NCBI RefSeq assembly: GCF_014189455.1
Contig: NZ_CP050296.1
Span: 682,001-746,000, forward strand
Direction of reading: 5' to 3'
Source: Mesorhizobium huakuii
GTDB lineage: Bacteria > Pseudomonadota > Alphaproteobacteria > Rhizobiales > Rhizobiaceae
DNA: 64,000 bases
A program made the translations under genes and the position numbers. Shown one piece after another: positions 28,081 through 37,186 of this stretch (position 1 is its first letter; each line of letters opens with the position of its first letter). The notes under the pieces are model-generated. The model worked only from the letters and a program-made list of their open reading frames with translations. It was not told the DNA's origin and made no database searches.

Positions 28081-28560
28081 CTACTGCGTCACCTTGGTGT
28101 CTATGGCTTTCTGCAGGTCTTCCAGTTCCTCGCAGCCGGCGGGGCAGAGTTTTTGTAGCGAGGCCAGCTGCGCCTTGGCCTTGTCCATGTCGCCGGTCTC
28201 GACATAGAGCTCGCCCAGATATTCGCGGGCAGCCTTGTGGTCGGGCTTCAGCTCCAGCGCCTTGTTGTAGTAGGTCAGCGCGGTGGTGAAGTCGCCGGTC
28301 TTGCGCAGCGTGAAGCCGAGCAGGTTGTAGACGTCGGCCTGCTGGTTGTCCTGCGCGAGATCGCGCAGGTCGGCCAGCGCGCCCTTATAATCCTTGGCGG
28401 CGATCTTGGCCTGGACGGCGGTAAGGTCGGGCGCATCGGCGCCCTCGATATCATCCACCGCATAGGCCGGCATGATTGTCGCGACGGGAACCACGGTCAG
28501 CACGGCAATGGTGCCGAGCAGGCCGAACAGGGCGTTTCTGCCCAAGAGAAGCTGTTTCAT
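28081..28560 (-). CDS. secreted tetratricopeptide-repeat protein
   Basis: A 159-residue protein from ATG 28560 with a signal peptide (LFGLLGTIAVLTVVPVATIMPAYA, cleavage near VDD). It has about three TPR units: KIAAKDYKGALADLRDLAQ, ADVYNLLGFTLRKTGDFTTALTYYNKALELKPDH and AAREYLGELYVETGDMDKAK, followed by a C-terminal two-Cys segment LQKLCPAGCEELEDL. TPRs make protein-protein contacts; this one acts in the periplasm. It lies 31 bases after the MBL-fold gene and is likely cotranscribed with it. Confidence 0.88.
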   Translation of the reverse strand: MKQLLLGRNALFGLLGTIAVLTVVPVATIMPAYAVDDIEGADAPDLTAVQAKIAAKDYKGALADLRDLAQDNQQADVYNLLGFTLRKTGDFTTALTYYNKALELKPDHKAAREYLGELYVETGDMDKAKAQLASLQKLCPAGCEELEDLQKAIDTKVTQ

Positions 28561-28591
28561 TGTCTTACTCGCTTGGTTTGGGTTGCCGCGT

Positions 28592-29563
28592 TCAAACTTG
28601 AACCGGCGTGAAGCCATAGGCACTGCCGTCCTTGACGAAAACGCCGGTGCCGGGGAACGGGAAGTGCGACCCGGAAATGCGGATGTTGTCCGCGATCACC
28701 CGGTCGATGATCTTGTGGCGCGTGGCAATCGCCGTCGGCCCATCCTGGTCGTAGGCGCCCTGCCACTCCGGATGCGGCGCGAGAAGTGCGGGCACGTACA
28801 TGGTATCGGCCGAGATCATCAGCTGCTCCTTGCCGGAATTGGCGAGGTACACCGAATGGCCCGGCGTGTGGCCGGGTGCGGCGATGATCTGGATGCCGGG
28901 CGCCACTTCGGCGCCGTCCTCGACCAGCTTCCAGTTCTTCCATTTCGGAAAATTCTCGGCGATGCGCTTGCCCGCCGGCTTGCGCCCATCGGGCAGCTTG
29001 GCCAGGCGGCTGGGGTCGGTCCACCAATTGTATTCGGTGGCGTTGACGATCAACTCGGCATTGGGGAACACCGGCGTGTTGGTGCCCTTCTCCATCAGGC
29101 CCCAGACATGGTCGGGATGGAAATGCGAGATCATGATGGTGTCGATCGCCTTGTAGTCGATGCCGGCGGCGGCCATGTTGGCCGGCAGGTGCGTGGCGTT
29201 GGCCTGCCACTGGCCGACGCCCGAGCCGGCATCCATCATGATCAGCTTGCCGCCCATCTTGAGCACGACGACGGTGAGCGGAATGGGCATGAAGTCGGTG
29301 GTCAGCCCGGCCTTGGCGAGTGCCGCCTTGGTCTCGTCGACCGAGACATCCTTGATGAAGGCCGGGTCGTGCGGCTTCTTCCAGATGCCGTCATAGATGG
29401 CGGTCACCTCGATATCGCCGACGGTATATTTGTAGAAACCGACGGTCGGTTCCACCGGGGTTTCGGCAAAAGCGGGGCGGGTGAATTCAAGCTTGCCGGC
29501 AAGGCCGAAAGCGGCAGCGGCGGCGGCGGATTGAAGCACTGTGCGGCGTGTCATGCTGAACAT
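28592..29563 (-). CDS. MBL-fold metallo-hydrolase, Tat-exported
   Basis: A 323-residue protein with a twin-arginine signal (MTRRTVLQSAAAAAAFGLAG). The start at 29563 is supported by AGGAGA eight bases upstream. The metal site is clear: MISHFHPDHVWGL (HxHxDH, around residue 143), a following GHTPGHS, and a later Asp/His pair. Binuclear-metal beta-lactamase-fold hydrolases of this secreted type include lactonases and arylsulfatase-like enzymes, so the substrate is open. Downstream lies the TPR protein, upstream the DUF680 pair. Confidence 0.9.
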   Translation of the reverse strand: MFSMTRRTVLQSAAAAAAFGLAGKLEFTRPAFAETPVEPTVGFYKYTVGDIEVTAIYDGIWKKPHDPAFIKDVSVDETKAALAKAGLTTDFMPIPLTVVVLKMGGKLIMMDAGSGVGQWQANATHLPANMAAAGIDYKAIDTIMISHFHPDHVWGLMEKGTNTPVFPNAELIVNATEYNWWTDPSRLAKLPDGRKPAGKRIAENFPKWKNWKLVEDGAEVAPGIQIIAAPGHTPGHSVYLANSGKEQLMISADTMYVPALLAPHPEWQGAYDQDGPTAIATRHKIIDRVIADNIRISGSHFPFPGTGVFVKDGSAYGFTPVQV

Positions 29564-29692
29564 TGTGTGGTCTCCTGTGGGTTGCGGTGGCGTCAAGAAA
29601 TCGCGGAAGGAGCGACGGAGGGCCACGCCACATGGCCCCCCGTCCTGATTGCGGACCGGGTCGGGACCTCGAGGCTGTCCCGACCCCCGAAC

Positions 29693-29914
29693 TCAGTTGC
29701 CCCAGATGCCCTGGCCTGGTTCGTCCGCATCAGTTTTGGTCGTTGCCTGCATGCCGTGCCGGACCATGTCCGGCTTGCGGATCGCGGCGGTGTAGGTGTT
29801 GTCCACGGTGACGGTCGTCGGATTGACGGTGCGGTCGCCAAAATGGTCGCTGCCGGCAAAGACGCTGGTGGTGGCCACGAGGATGGCAACGGCGGTGAGA
29901 GCAATGTTTTTCAT
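29693..29914 (-). CDS. DUF680 family small secreted protein
   Basis: A 73-residue protein with signal peptide MKNIALTAVAILVATTSVFA and mature start GSDHFGDRTVNPTTVTVDN, ending GQGIWGN. This fits DUF680, a family of unknown function described from Mesorhizobium loti. A tandem paralogue lies 41 bases upstream on the same strand, sharing the GSDHF mature start and the terminal G-WG motif. Presence of the family is one of the best taxon clues in the window. Confidence 0.88.
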   Translation of the reverse strand: MKNIALTAVAILVATTSVFAGSDHFGDRTVNPTTVTVDNTYTAAIRKPDMVRHGMQATTKTDADEPGQGIWGN

Positions 29915-29955
29915 GTCGATGGTTCCTGTTGTTGAGAGATTGCTTGAAGGTGGGC

Positions 29956-30204
29956 TCAGCGGCCCCAGAGGCCTTCGTCGTTGTGCCGGTTGATGATGTC
30001 CTGCACCGATCCCTGGCTCGGCCCGGTCGTCACCTTGGTGTCGACGCCGTCAGGACGTGCCGTGTAGGGGATCGAGGCGGTGGCATTGGTGTCGACGGAA
30101 GCGACAGGCTGGTTGGCATTGTCGGCGCTGAAATGGTCGCTGCCGGCAAAGGCAGCACTCGAGGCAAGCACCATCGCGGCCACGCTGAGAGCGAGCTTGG
30201 TCAT
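29956..30204 (-). CDS. DUF680 family small secreted protein (paralogue)
   Basis: An 82-residue protein with signal peptide MTKLALSVAAMVLASSAAFA, mature start GSDHFSADNANQPVASVDT and the ending HNDEGLWGR. It aligns with its neighbour at both ends and diverges in the middle, so the pair arose by an old tandem duplication. A ribosome site (AAGGATTACTAGAA) precedes ATG 30204. Function is unknown. Confidence 0.88.
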   Translation of the reverse strand: MTKLALSVAAMVLASSAAFAGSDHFSADNANQPVASVDTNATASIPYTARPDGVDTKVTTGPSQGSVQDIINRHNDEGLWGR

Positions 30205-30642
30205 TTCTAGTAATCCTTGTTTCGTTTCCTCAGGTCGCGGGCCGGCAGATTGGCCCCGCTGAAGGGAAGACCCGGCAAGGCGGTGGTTTATTCCCGGGGG
30301 TGGTGAGATTTTTTTGAAGGGCGGGATTCAAGGGGTTTGGACCCGCTGAACTCGGGTCCTCGCCCCATGAAACAGGGATCCCAAAGGCCCGAAGGGGCCC
30401 GCGAGGAGGAGGCAGGAAGAGCGCTCAGACACAATTCAGAAACAATATTCAACAGTTCGGAAAAACTGGCGAAAAGATCGGATGGCATAATCATCCTGCG
30501 GGGGACTGCGGGGACTTCCTTTTCGGAAGCTTCGGTCCGCCACCAACAAGGGTCAAAATTGCAGCGGCGGCACAGCCGAAAATGCCCGCTCGAACGGCAG
30601 GAACAGCCGGGCGATGCCCGGCCAGGACGAGAAAGTTTGGAA
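30205..30642. other. intergenic region between divergent DUF680 and NRPS genes
   Basis: A 438-base region probably carrying both divergent promoters. A rightward reading frame continues upstream of 30643 back to 30337, but its composition is unlike an NRPS N-terminus and the A-domain begins well after 30643, so I treat it as leader. Bases 30420-30500 are somewhat AT-richer and are the best place for a promoter. Confidence 0.5.
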
Positions 30643-33600
30643 ATGGATCACGGTGTCGATATCGCCGCACTCGACAGGGACACGGCAAGACTGGACGCAG
30701 AGCCCGAAACCAGCGTCGCAAGCGTCGATGCGCTTATCAGGAGTGCTCAGCGGTCCCTGGCCGCGCACGGCCAGGTCCTGACCGGCGCCGACTTCGCCCG
30801 GGCAGGTCAGCCCGGCGAGCGGCTCGATGCCGTCTTCGAACAGCTCGCCGAAACATTCGCCACCCTGCCGGCGGTGATCTCCGAAGGACGTGTCTGGACC
30901 TATCAGGAGCTCGACAAGCGGGCCAACCAGTTCGCCCGCCTGCTGGTCAAGCGCGGCGTACGGCCGGGTCACCGGGTCGGGCTTATCCTCGACCGGTCGG
31001 CGGAAACCTATGTCGCCTTGCTCGCCGTGGTGAAGGCGGGCGCGGCTTTCGTGCCGCTGGCCACCGCCTTTCCGCAGGAGCGCATGGCGCTCATCATCGA
31101 CGACGCCAGCGTCAGCCTGATCGTCACCATCGCCACCTATGCGTCGCGGGCCGACCAGTTGCCGGTTCCGCATGTGCTGATCGACAGCGCCGCCGCCGAG
31201 ATCTCCAAACAGTCCGACGCACCGCTGAAGCCGCACAAGGCGCCGGCCCCCACTGCGGCCGAAGACATCTGCTACATCCTCTACACGTCGGGCACGACCG
31301 GCAGGCCGAAGGGTGTGGCCATCCGCCACCAGAGCTTCGTCAACTTCATCCGGGTCGCCGCCGCATCCTACGGCTACCGGCCGGGCGATCGCGTCTACCA
31401 GGGCATGACGATCGCCTTCGACTTTTCCTCCGAAGAAATCTGGGTGCCGTTCGTTGCCGGCGCGACCGTGGTGCCCGCACCCGGCCAGATGCCGCTCGTC
31501 GGCGAGGAACTCGCGGATTTCCTGCGGCTTCATGACATCACCTGCATGGCCTGCAGCCCGACGCTGCTGTCATCGATGACATCTGATGTGCCCAGCCTGC
31601 GCACGCTCTTGGTCGGCGGCGAGGCCTGCCCGCACAATCTGGTGGTGCGCTGGTCGAAGCCGGGGCGGCAGATCCTCAACACCTATGGCCCGACGGAGGC
31701 GACCGTCACGGCAACGATGGGTGCGCTGACGCCGGACAGGCCCGTCACCATCGGCGCGCCGCTGCCGACCTACTCCATCGTCATTCTCGACGCTTCGCTG
31801 CCGGAGCTTGCCGAGCCTGGCGAACTGGGCGAGATCGGCATCGCCGGCATCGGGCTCGCGGTCGGTTATCTCAACAGGCAGGACCTGACGGAACAGAAGT
31901 TCATCCCCGACTTCCTCGGCCTGCCGAACAACCCGTCGCAGCGCATCTACCGCACGGGCGACCTTGGCCGGATCAACGGCGATGGCGAGATCGAGTATGC
32001 CGGGCGCATCGACACCCAGGTGAAGATCCGCGGCTACCGCATCGAACTCGGCGAGATCGAGGCGGTGCTGCTCGAACAGCCCGAGATCGCGCAGGCCGCC
32101 GTCACCACCTGGGAGATCGAGCCTGGCCGCGTCGAGCTCGTCGCCTATTACGCAGCCAAGGCCGGAGCGCCGGCGCTCTCGCGCGCCGATCTCGCCCAGA
32201 CGATGAAGCGGCGCCTGCCGGACTACATGGTGCCTTCCTATCTGGAGGAACTGCCGGCAATCCCGATGACGGTGTCGAACAAGGTCGATCTTCGCCAGTT
32301 GCCGAAGCCGACAAGCACCAGGCTTTCGGCCGACCGCGCCATGGTGGCGCCCGGCAATGACGACGAACGTTTCCTCGCCGACGCGCTGGCCGCCGTGCTG
32401 AAATTCGACGCGGTGTCGGTCGAGGACAATTTCTTCGACGATCTCGGCGCCAACTCGCTGCTGATGGCGCATTTCTGCGCCCGCGTGCGCACCCGCAAGG
32501 AATGGGCGACGACGTCCATGCGCGACATCTATCTCTATCCAACTGTCGCGCGCCTGGCCAAGCATCTGAGCGTGGCGGAAGAGATGACGACGGCCACCAA
32601 TGAGCCTGTTCTCACCCGCCAGGCATCGAATCTTGCCTACTGGAGCTGCGGAGCGGGCCAGCTTTCGTTCTATCTGCTCTACAGCTATGCCGCGCTTTGG
32701 GTCCTCGACCACGGCCTCGACTGGGTCTATGACGCACTCGACGAGCCGCTGCAGCTGTATATCAGGTGCGTGGCACTGTCGGCCGGCGTGTTCTTCGGCA
32801 TGTCCGGCTTTGCCGTTGCCGCGAAATGGCTGCTCATCGGCCGCTGGAAGGCCGAGGCCTTCCCCATCTGGGGATGGCGCTATTATCGCTTCTGGATCGT
32901 CAAGACCTTGATCCGCTCGGCACCCGTCGTGCTGTTCCGGGGCAGCCCGCTCTACAGCATCTATCTGCAGTTGCTGGGCACCAAGCTCGGGCACAACGCC
33001 GTCATCGAATCCAAATCCGTGCCCGTCTGCACGGATCTGATTTCGATCGGCGCCAACACGATCCTGCGCAAGGAATCGATGATCCTCGGCTATCGGGCCC
33101 AGGCCGGCTATATCCACACCGGGCCGCTGACCATCGGCCGCGATGCCTTCGTCGGCGTCGGCTCCACGCTCGACATCGACACCTCGATTGGCGACGGCGG
33201 CCAGCTCGGACATTCGTCCTCGCTGCAGCGCGGGCAAAGCATTCCCGATGGTGAGCACTGGCATGGATCGCCGGCCGTGCCGACCACGGCCGACTATTGC
33301 AAGGTGCGCACCGCGAACCCTTACGAGGTCCGGCGCTTCCTTTACGAGGCCGTTCAGCTGTTCCTGTTGTTCGCTGTCATCACCCCGCTGCCGTTCCTGT
33401 TCCACAGCTATTGGGAATATGTCGGCGACGACTATCAGGAGACGATCGGTCTTGTCGCCATCGGCACCACGGTCACGCTGTTCGGCTATATCGCCGTGGC
33501 TTTTTTCGCCGCCACCGTCCTGCCGCGCGCTTTCAGCCTTATCCTGAAGCCTGGCCGTACCTATACGCTCTATGGCTTCCGCTACTGGCTGCAGACGGTG

Positions 33601-34770
33601 TCCGAGTTCTCCAGCAATTCGCGTGTGCTGGGGCTGCTGTTCGGCGACAGCTCGGCCATCGTCCACTACATGCGCGCCATCGGCTGGAACCTCAACAAGG
33701 TGGTGCAGACCGGCTCCAACTTCGGCTCCAACCAGCAGCACGACAACCCGCTTCTGTGCGAGATCGGCACCGAGACCATGGTGTCGGACGGCCTGTACAT
33801 GATCAATGTGCACAAGTCCGCCTCGGCGTTCCGGCTGGAGCCAACCCGCATTGGCGAGCGCAACTATCTCGGCAACAACATCTACTATCCGCCGGATGGC
33901 CGCACGGGCGACAACGTCCTGCTCGGCACCAAGGTGATGATCCCCATCGACGGCCCGCTGCGCGAGAATGTCGGCCTGCTTGGTTCGCCTGCCTTTGAAA
34001 TCCCGCGCATGGTCAACCGCGACAAGGAACTCATCGCCGGCGTCGACGAGGCCGACCGGCGTCAGCGCATCCCGTTCAAGAACCGTCACAATCTGGTGAC
34101 GATCCTCCTGTTCATGGCAACGCAATGGGTCATGCTGTTCGCCACGCTGGCGATCTGGGACCGGGCGCTGAACTACTACACCGAATGGAACGAGGTCGCC
34201 CTCTTCGTCGCCGTGCTCCTGACCTCGGCGATCACCATTCCGTTCTACATCTTTGTCGAGCGGGCAAGCCTTGGTTTCGGCCGGCTGAAGCCGCAGATGA
34301 CGACGATCTACGACGTCGCCTTCTGGCGCCACGAACGCCACTGGAAGCTGGCGGATTCGCCGATCGTGCGCCTGTTCGCCGGCACGCCGTTCCGGCCGAT
34401 GATCCTGCGCATGCTGGGCGTCAAGGTCGGCAAACGGGTCTATGATGGCGGCAGCAACCTGACCGAACGTTCGCTGGTCGAGATCGGCGACGACGTCACG
34501 CTCAACGAGGGCTGCGTTATCCAGGCCCATTCGCTGGAAGAAGGTGCGTTCAAGTCGGACTTCATCCGCATCGGCGACGGTTGTACGCTCGGACCTTCCG
34601 CCTTTGTCCATTACGGCGTCGTCATGGGCAAAGGATCGGTGGTCGATACGGACTCCTTCGTGATGAAGGGCGAAGAGCTGGAGCCCAACTCGATCTGGCG
34701 CGGCAACCCGGCCAAGCTGCATCGGTTCGTCGAGCCGATCGTAGAGGACGGCACCAGGGCGTCGTCCTGA
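30643..34770 (+). CDS. Pls/PosA-like single-module NRPS with membrane and beta-helix C-terminus
   Basis: A 1,375-residue protein from ATG 30643. Adenylation domain about 60-520: YTSGTTGRPKGV (core A3, 214-225), AFDFSSEEIW (A4), NTYGPTEATV (A5), YRTGDLGR (A7) and VKIRGYRIELGEIE (A8). Carrier domain with Ser605 in DDLGANSLLM. There is no condensation domain. From about residue 670 there are membrane segments alternating with hexapeptide beta-helix sequence (ISIGANTILRKESMILGY, IGDDVTLNEGCVIQAHS, VVMGKGSVVDTDSFVMKG). This is the architecture NCBI names Pls/PosA family, after epsilon-poly-lysine synthetase. It likely activates an amino acid and polymerises or transfers it at the inner membrane. 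The GNAT and PPTase genes downstream support one pathway. Confidence 0.9.
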   Translation: MDHGVDIAALDRDTARLDAEPETSVASVDALIRSAQRSLAAHGQVLTGADFARAGQPGERLDAVFEQLAETFATLPAVISEGRVWTYQELDKRANQFARLLVKRGVRPGHRVGLILDRSAETYVALLAVVKAGAAFVPLATAFPQERMALIIDDASVSLIVTIATYASRADQLPVPHVLIDSAAAEISKQSDAPLKPHKAPAPTAAEDICYILYTSGTTGRPKGVAIRHQSFVNFIRVAAASYGYRPGDRVYQGMTIAFDFSSEEIWVPFVAGATVVPAPGQMPLVGEELADFLRLHDITCMACSPTLLSSMTSDVPSLRTLLVGGEACPHNLVVRWSKPGRQILNTYGPTEATVTATMGALTPDRPVTIGAPLPTYSIVILDASLPELAEPGELGEIGIAGIGLAVGYLNRQDLTEQKFIPDFLGLPNNPSQRIYRTGDLGRINGDGEIEYAGRIDTQVKIRGYRIELGEIEAVLLEQPEIAQAAVTTWEIEPGRVELVAYYAAKAGAPALSRADLAQTMKRRLPDYMVPSYLEELPAIPMTVSNKVDLRQLPKPTSTRLSADRAMVAPGNDDERFLADALAAVLKFDAVSVEDNFFDDLGANSLLMAHFCARVRTRKEWATTSMRDIYLYPTVARLAKHLSVAEEMTTATNEPVLTRQASNLAYWSCGAGQLSFYLLYSYAALWVLDHGLDWVYDALDEPLQLYIRCVALSAGVFFGMSGFAVAAKWLLIGRWKAEAFPIWGWRYYRFWIVKTLIRSAPVVLFRGSPLYSIYLQLLGTKLGHNAVIESKSVPVCTDLISIGANTILRKESMILGYRAQAGYIHTGPLTIGRDAFVGVGSTLDIDTSIGDGGQLGHSSSLQRGQSIPDGEHWHGSPAVPTTADYCKVRTANPYEVRRFLYEAVQLFLLFAVITPLPFLFHSYWEYVGDDYQETIGLVAIGTTVTLFGYIAVAFFAATVLPRAFSLILKPGRTYTLYGFRYWLQTVSEFSSNSRVLGLLFGDSSAIVHYMRAIGWNLNKVVQTGSNFGSNQQHDNPLLCEIGTETMVSDGLYMINVHKSASAFRLEPTRIGERNYLGNNIYYPPDGRTGDNVLLGTKVMIPIDGPLRENVGLLGSPAFEIPRMVNRDKELIAGVDEADRRQRIPFKNRHNLVTILLFMATQWVMLFATLAIWDRALNYYTEWNEVALFVAVLLTSAITIPFYIFVERASLGFGRLKPQMTTIYDVAFWRHERHWKLADSPIVRLFAGTPFRPMILRMLGVKVGKRVYDGGSNLTERSLVEIGDDVTLNEGCVIQAHSLEEGAFKSDFIRIGDGCTLGPSAFVHYGVVMGKGSVVDTDSFVMKGEELEPNSIWRGNPAKLHRFVEPIVEDGTRASS

Positions 34771-34793
34771 CGCCCGATAGCATCGGAGGTCAC

Positions 34794-35276
34794 GTGACAG
34801 AGCGATCCGGAAGCACCATCGACATCCGGATCGCTCCGGTGACCCCGGCCAACAGCGCCTTGGTCACTGCACTGCAGCTGGCCCCGGAGCAGATGGATTT
34901 CGTCGCAAGCAACGCGGATTCGCTGCGCGAGGCCAAATCCGACAGGGACGCGCGGCCGCGCGCAATCATGGCCGGGGATCGTGTCGTCGGCTTCCTGATG
35001 TACGAGGCGCCACGGGATGACGACGAGGCGCGGATTTACCGCTTCATGATCGACCGCGCCTGGCAGGGCAGAGGCTACGGCAAGGCCGCGTTGCACGAGG
35101 CGCTGGCCGAAATCCAGGGACTTGGCCACATCAGGCACGTTTCGATTTGCTATGAACCGGAGAACGAAGCGGCACGCCAGCTCTATCGCAGTGCCGGTTT
35201 CGTCGAAGAAGGGCTCGACGAGGATGGCGAAATGATCGCCGACCTCGTCCTGCCGGCATCGATGGGCGATCGATGA
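34794..35276 (+). CDS. GNAT acetyltransferase (polyamine/diamine N-acetyltransferase-like)
   Basis: A 160-residue protein starting at GTG 34794, five bases after GGAGG. The start LAPEQMDFVASNADSL resembles PaiA/BltD-type spermidine acetyltransferases. Acetyl-CoA motif A is FMIDRAWQGRGYGKAALHEAL (RGYGKAA loop), and motif B includes CYEPENEAARQLYRSAGFVEEG. It sits 23 bases after the NRPS and overlaps the PPTase by 4 bases. An amine acetylase here suggests the product or a precursor carries a free amino group, as lysine or ornithine would. That link is inference. Confidence 0.88.
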   Translation: MTERSGSTIDIRIAPVTPANSALVTALQLAPEQMDFVASNADSLREAKSDRDARPRAIMAGDRVVGFLMYEAPRDDDEARIYRFMIDRAWQGRGYGKAALHEALAEIQGLGHIRHVSICYEPENEAARQLYRSAGFVEEGLDEDGEMIADLVLPASMGDR

Positions 35277-35917
35277 CACCTCCCGCAAATCCTTCCGGGG
35301 AAATCTCGCTCGCGCAGGCGCTGGCCACCATCGCCCCGAATGGGGTCCGCACCGGATGCCGGATAATCCGCGAAGGTGACGAGGCCCATCTGCTGCCCGA
35401 GGAAGCGCGTTCGATCCCCGCGCGCCAGCCGGCCATGCGGCGCGCCAGCGGTGCGGCCCGCTGGATCGCGCACCGGCTGCTGGCCGATATCGGCATCAGC
35501 AACGTCGCCATCCCGCGCGCGCCATCCGGTGCTCCGGTCTGGCCGGAGGGGATAATGGGTTCGCTCGCCCATGACGACAACATGGCCGTGGCGGCGGTCG
35601 CGCGCGTTGGCCACATCGTCTCCCTGGGTATTGATGTCGAGCCCGCTGAACCCTTGCCGGATGATATTTTCGCGATCGTTGCAACCGGCGCGGATCGGGC
35701 CGGCGCGGTGGACCGGCGGCTTGCCGGTCGCATCCTGTTTTGCGCCAAGGAAGCAGTCTACAAGGCGGCCTATCCGCTTGATCGCGAGGTGCTGGGCTAC
35801 GAGGATATCGCCGTCGACCTGGACGCGGGCCGCGCGACGACGAAGACCGGCCGCAAGGTCAGCCTTGCCCACTGCGTCGCTCCGCGCGTGGTCGTGCTGG
35901 CCTTTGTCGGGCAATAG
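35273..35917 (+). CDS. 4'-phosphopantetheinyl transferase (EntD/Sfp-like)
   Basis: A 214-residue protein with the PPTase motifs GSLAHDD (96-102), GIDVEPAEP (119-127, Mg-binding Asp121 and Glu123) and FCAKEAVYKA (156-165, catalytic Lys159/Glu160 and Lys164). It transfers phosphopantetheine from CoA to the conserved serine of carrier domains. The only carrier domain in view is Ser605 of the NRPS 0.5 kb upstream, making it the obvious target. Start ATG 35273 overlaps the GNAT stop (ATGA), so all three genes form one operon. Confidence 0.93.
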   Translation: MTPPANPSGEISLAQALATIAPNGVRTGCRIIREGDEAHLLPEEARSIPARQPAMRRASGAARWIAHRLLADIGISNVAIPRAPSGAPVWPEGIMGSLAHDDNMAVAAVARVGHIVSLGIDVEPAEPLPDDIFAIVATGADRAGAVDRRLAGRILFCAKEAVYKAAYPLDREVLGYEDIAVDLDAGRATTKTGRKVSLAHCVAPRVVVLAFVGQ

Positions 35918-35924
35918 CGCGGAC

Positions 35925-37018
35925 CTATTCGCCCACGATCTCCCGATAGTCCCTCACCGCGCCATCCAGCCCGCGTATCCGCCAGGTTGCCCCATCGCGG
36001 CCCTCGATAGGGGACGGCCCGAGCGGCACCTTGCCGCCGCCTTCCGGCAGGTCGAGCACATAGACCGGATTGCAGATGCCCGACAGCCGTGCCCTCAGCG
36101 CTTCCACCAGCGCCTGGCCCTGCGCGATCGTGGTGCGCCGGTGCGCCATGCCGCGCGCCAGATCGCCATGGTGCAGGTAGTAGGGTTTTACCCCCAGCCG
36201 GTACATCAGTTCGCGGCAGAGCTCTTCCAGCACCTCGACGCTGTCGTTGACGCCTTTCAGCAGAACGCTCTGGTTGAGCAGCACGAAGCCCGCCTGCCGC
36301 ATCGTGCGGCATGCTGTCTCGGTGGCATCGGTGATCTCGCGCGCATGGTTGAAATGCGTGACGACGGTGACCATCAGCCGGCCCTGCAGCGCTTCGACCA
36401 GCCCGGATGTGATGCGTGACGGCAGCACGACGGGCACACGGGTGTGGATGCGTAAGAGCCGCACATGCGGGATCGCCTCGATGCGCGCGAAGATTTCGGC
36501 CAGTGCCTTGTCGGGCAGCGACAGCGGGTCGCCACCGGTCAGGATCACCTCGCGGATTTCGGGATGATCGGCGATATAGGCCAGCGCCGGCTCCAGCGCC
36601 TCGCGCGTATAGCCGCGCCGATCGAGGTCAGCGATTCCTTGCGGAAGCAGAACCGGCAATAGACCGCGCATTGATAGGTCGGGAACAGCAGCACCCGGTC
36701 GGCATGGCGATGCGTCAGCCTGGGCACCGGGCTGAAATCATGGTCGGCGATCGGATCGCCAAGCTCGCCCTCCGTCTCCACCAGTTCATCCGGTGACGGA
36801 ATGACCTGCGCGCGGATCGGATCGGCCGGGTCGTTCCAGTCGATCAGGTCGAGATAGGCTTTCGGCGCGCGCACCTTGTGCAGCGCGGCGGCAGCTTGTG
36901 CGGCTGCGCGCTCGGCCGGCGACAGCGGCAGGGCGGCAAGGTCGCGCACATGGCGAACGCCTTGGCGGACATCGTCCTGCCAGTCGGGGGCGCGGGTTGC
37001 ATCTTTGAGGTCGGTCAT
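35925..37018 (-). CDS. lysine-2,3-aminomutase-like radical SAM protein (single-base frameshift)
   Basis: Two frames join into a KamA/EpmB-type enzyme of about 364 residues. The first part from ATG 37018 contains the radical SAM cluster CAVYCRFC (Cys117, Cys121, Cys124). The second resumes at DLDRRGYTREALEPALAYI and includes VILTGGDPLSLPDK, VTHFNHAREIT and QSVLLKGVND. The break is at about 36625 and needs one extra base. KamA uses SAM, PLP and an iron-sulfur cluster to turn L-lysine into beta-lysine; relatives act on EF-P. It is convergent with the PPTase, only 7 bases apart, so a role in the NRPS product is possible but unproven. Confidence 0.85.
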
Positions 37019-37136
37019 GACAGGTCTCGGAGTGGTCGCGCGGACCTATCGGCCGGATGGGCGGCGCGGTCAACCACTTGCGGCAGCGCCAATGTGCCCG
37101 TCGCGCAGTGTCGAATAGGCGGGCACGGCGTTGCCT

Positions 37137-37186
37137 TACCCTCCCCCTTGTGGGGAGGGTCGCTGCGAAGCAGCGGGGTGGGGTCC
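37137..37186. repeat. copy of the dispersed palindromic repeat
   Basis: Contains ACCCTCCCCCTTGTGGGGAG with its GGGT arm and CGCTGCGAAGCAGCG. It lies right after the stop of the reductase gene on the leftward strand and may act as its transcript end. Confidence 0.65.

Noticed and set aside
30337..30642. N-terminal extension of the NRPS by about 102 residues
   Set aside because: The extension is polar and non-conserved in look; the recognisable protein starts after ATG 30643, so the upstream part is treated as leader.
31570..34722. A 1,050-codon open frame antisense to the NRPS gene
   Set aside because: It mirrors the sense gene in GC-rich DNA, has no domain-like pattern and is rich in Arg/His/Asp, as such shadows are. 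The sense frame carries complete NRPS motifs.
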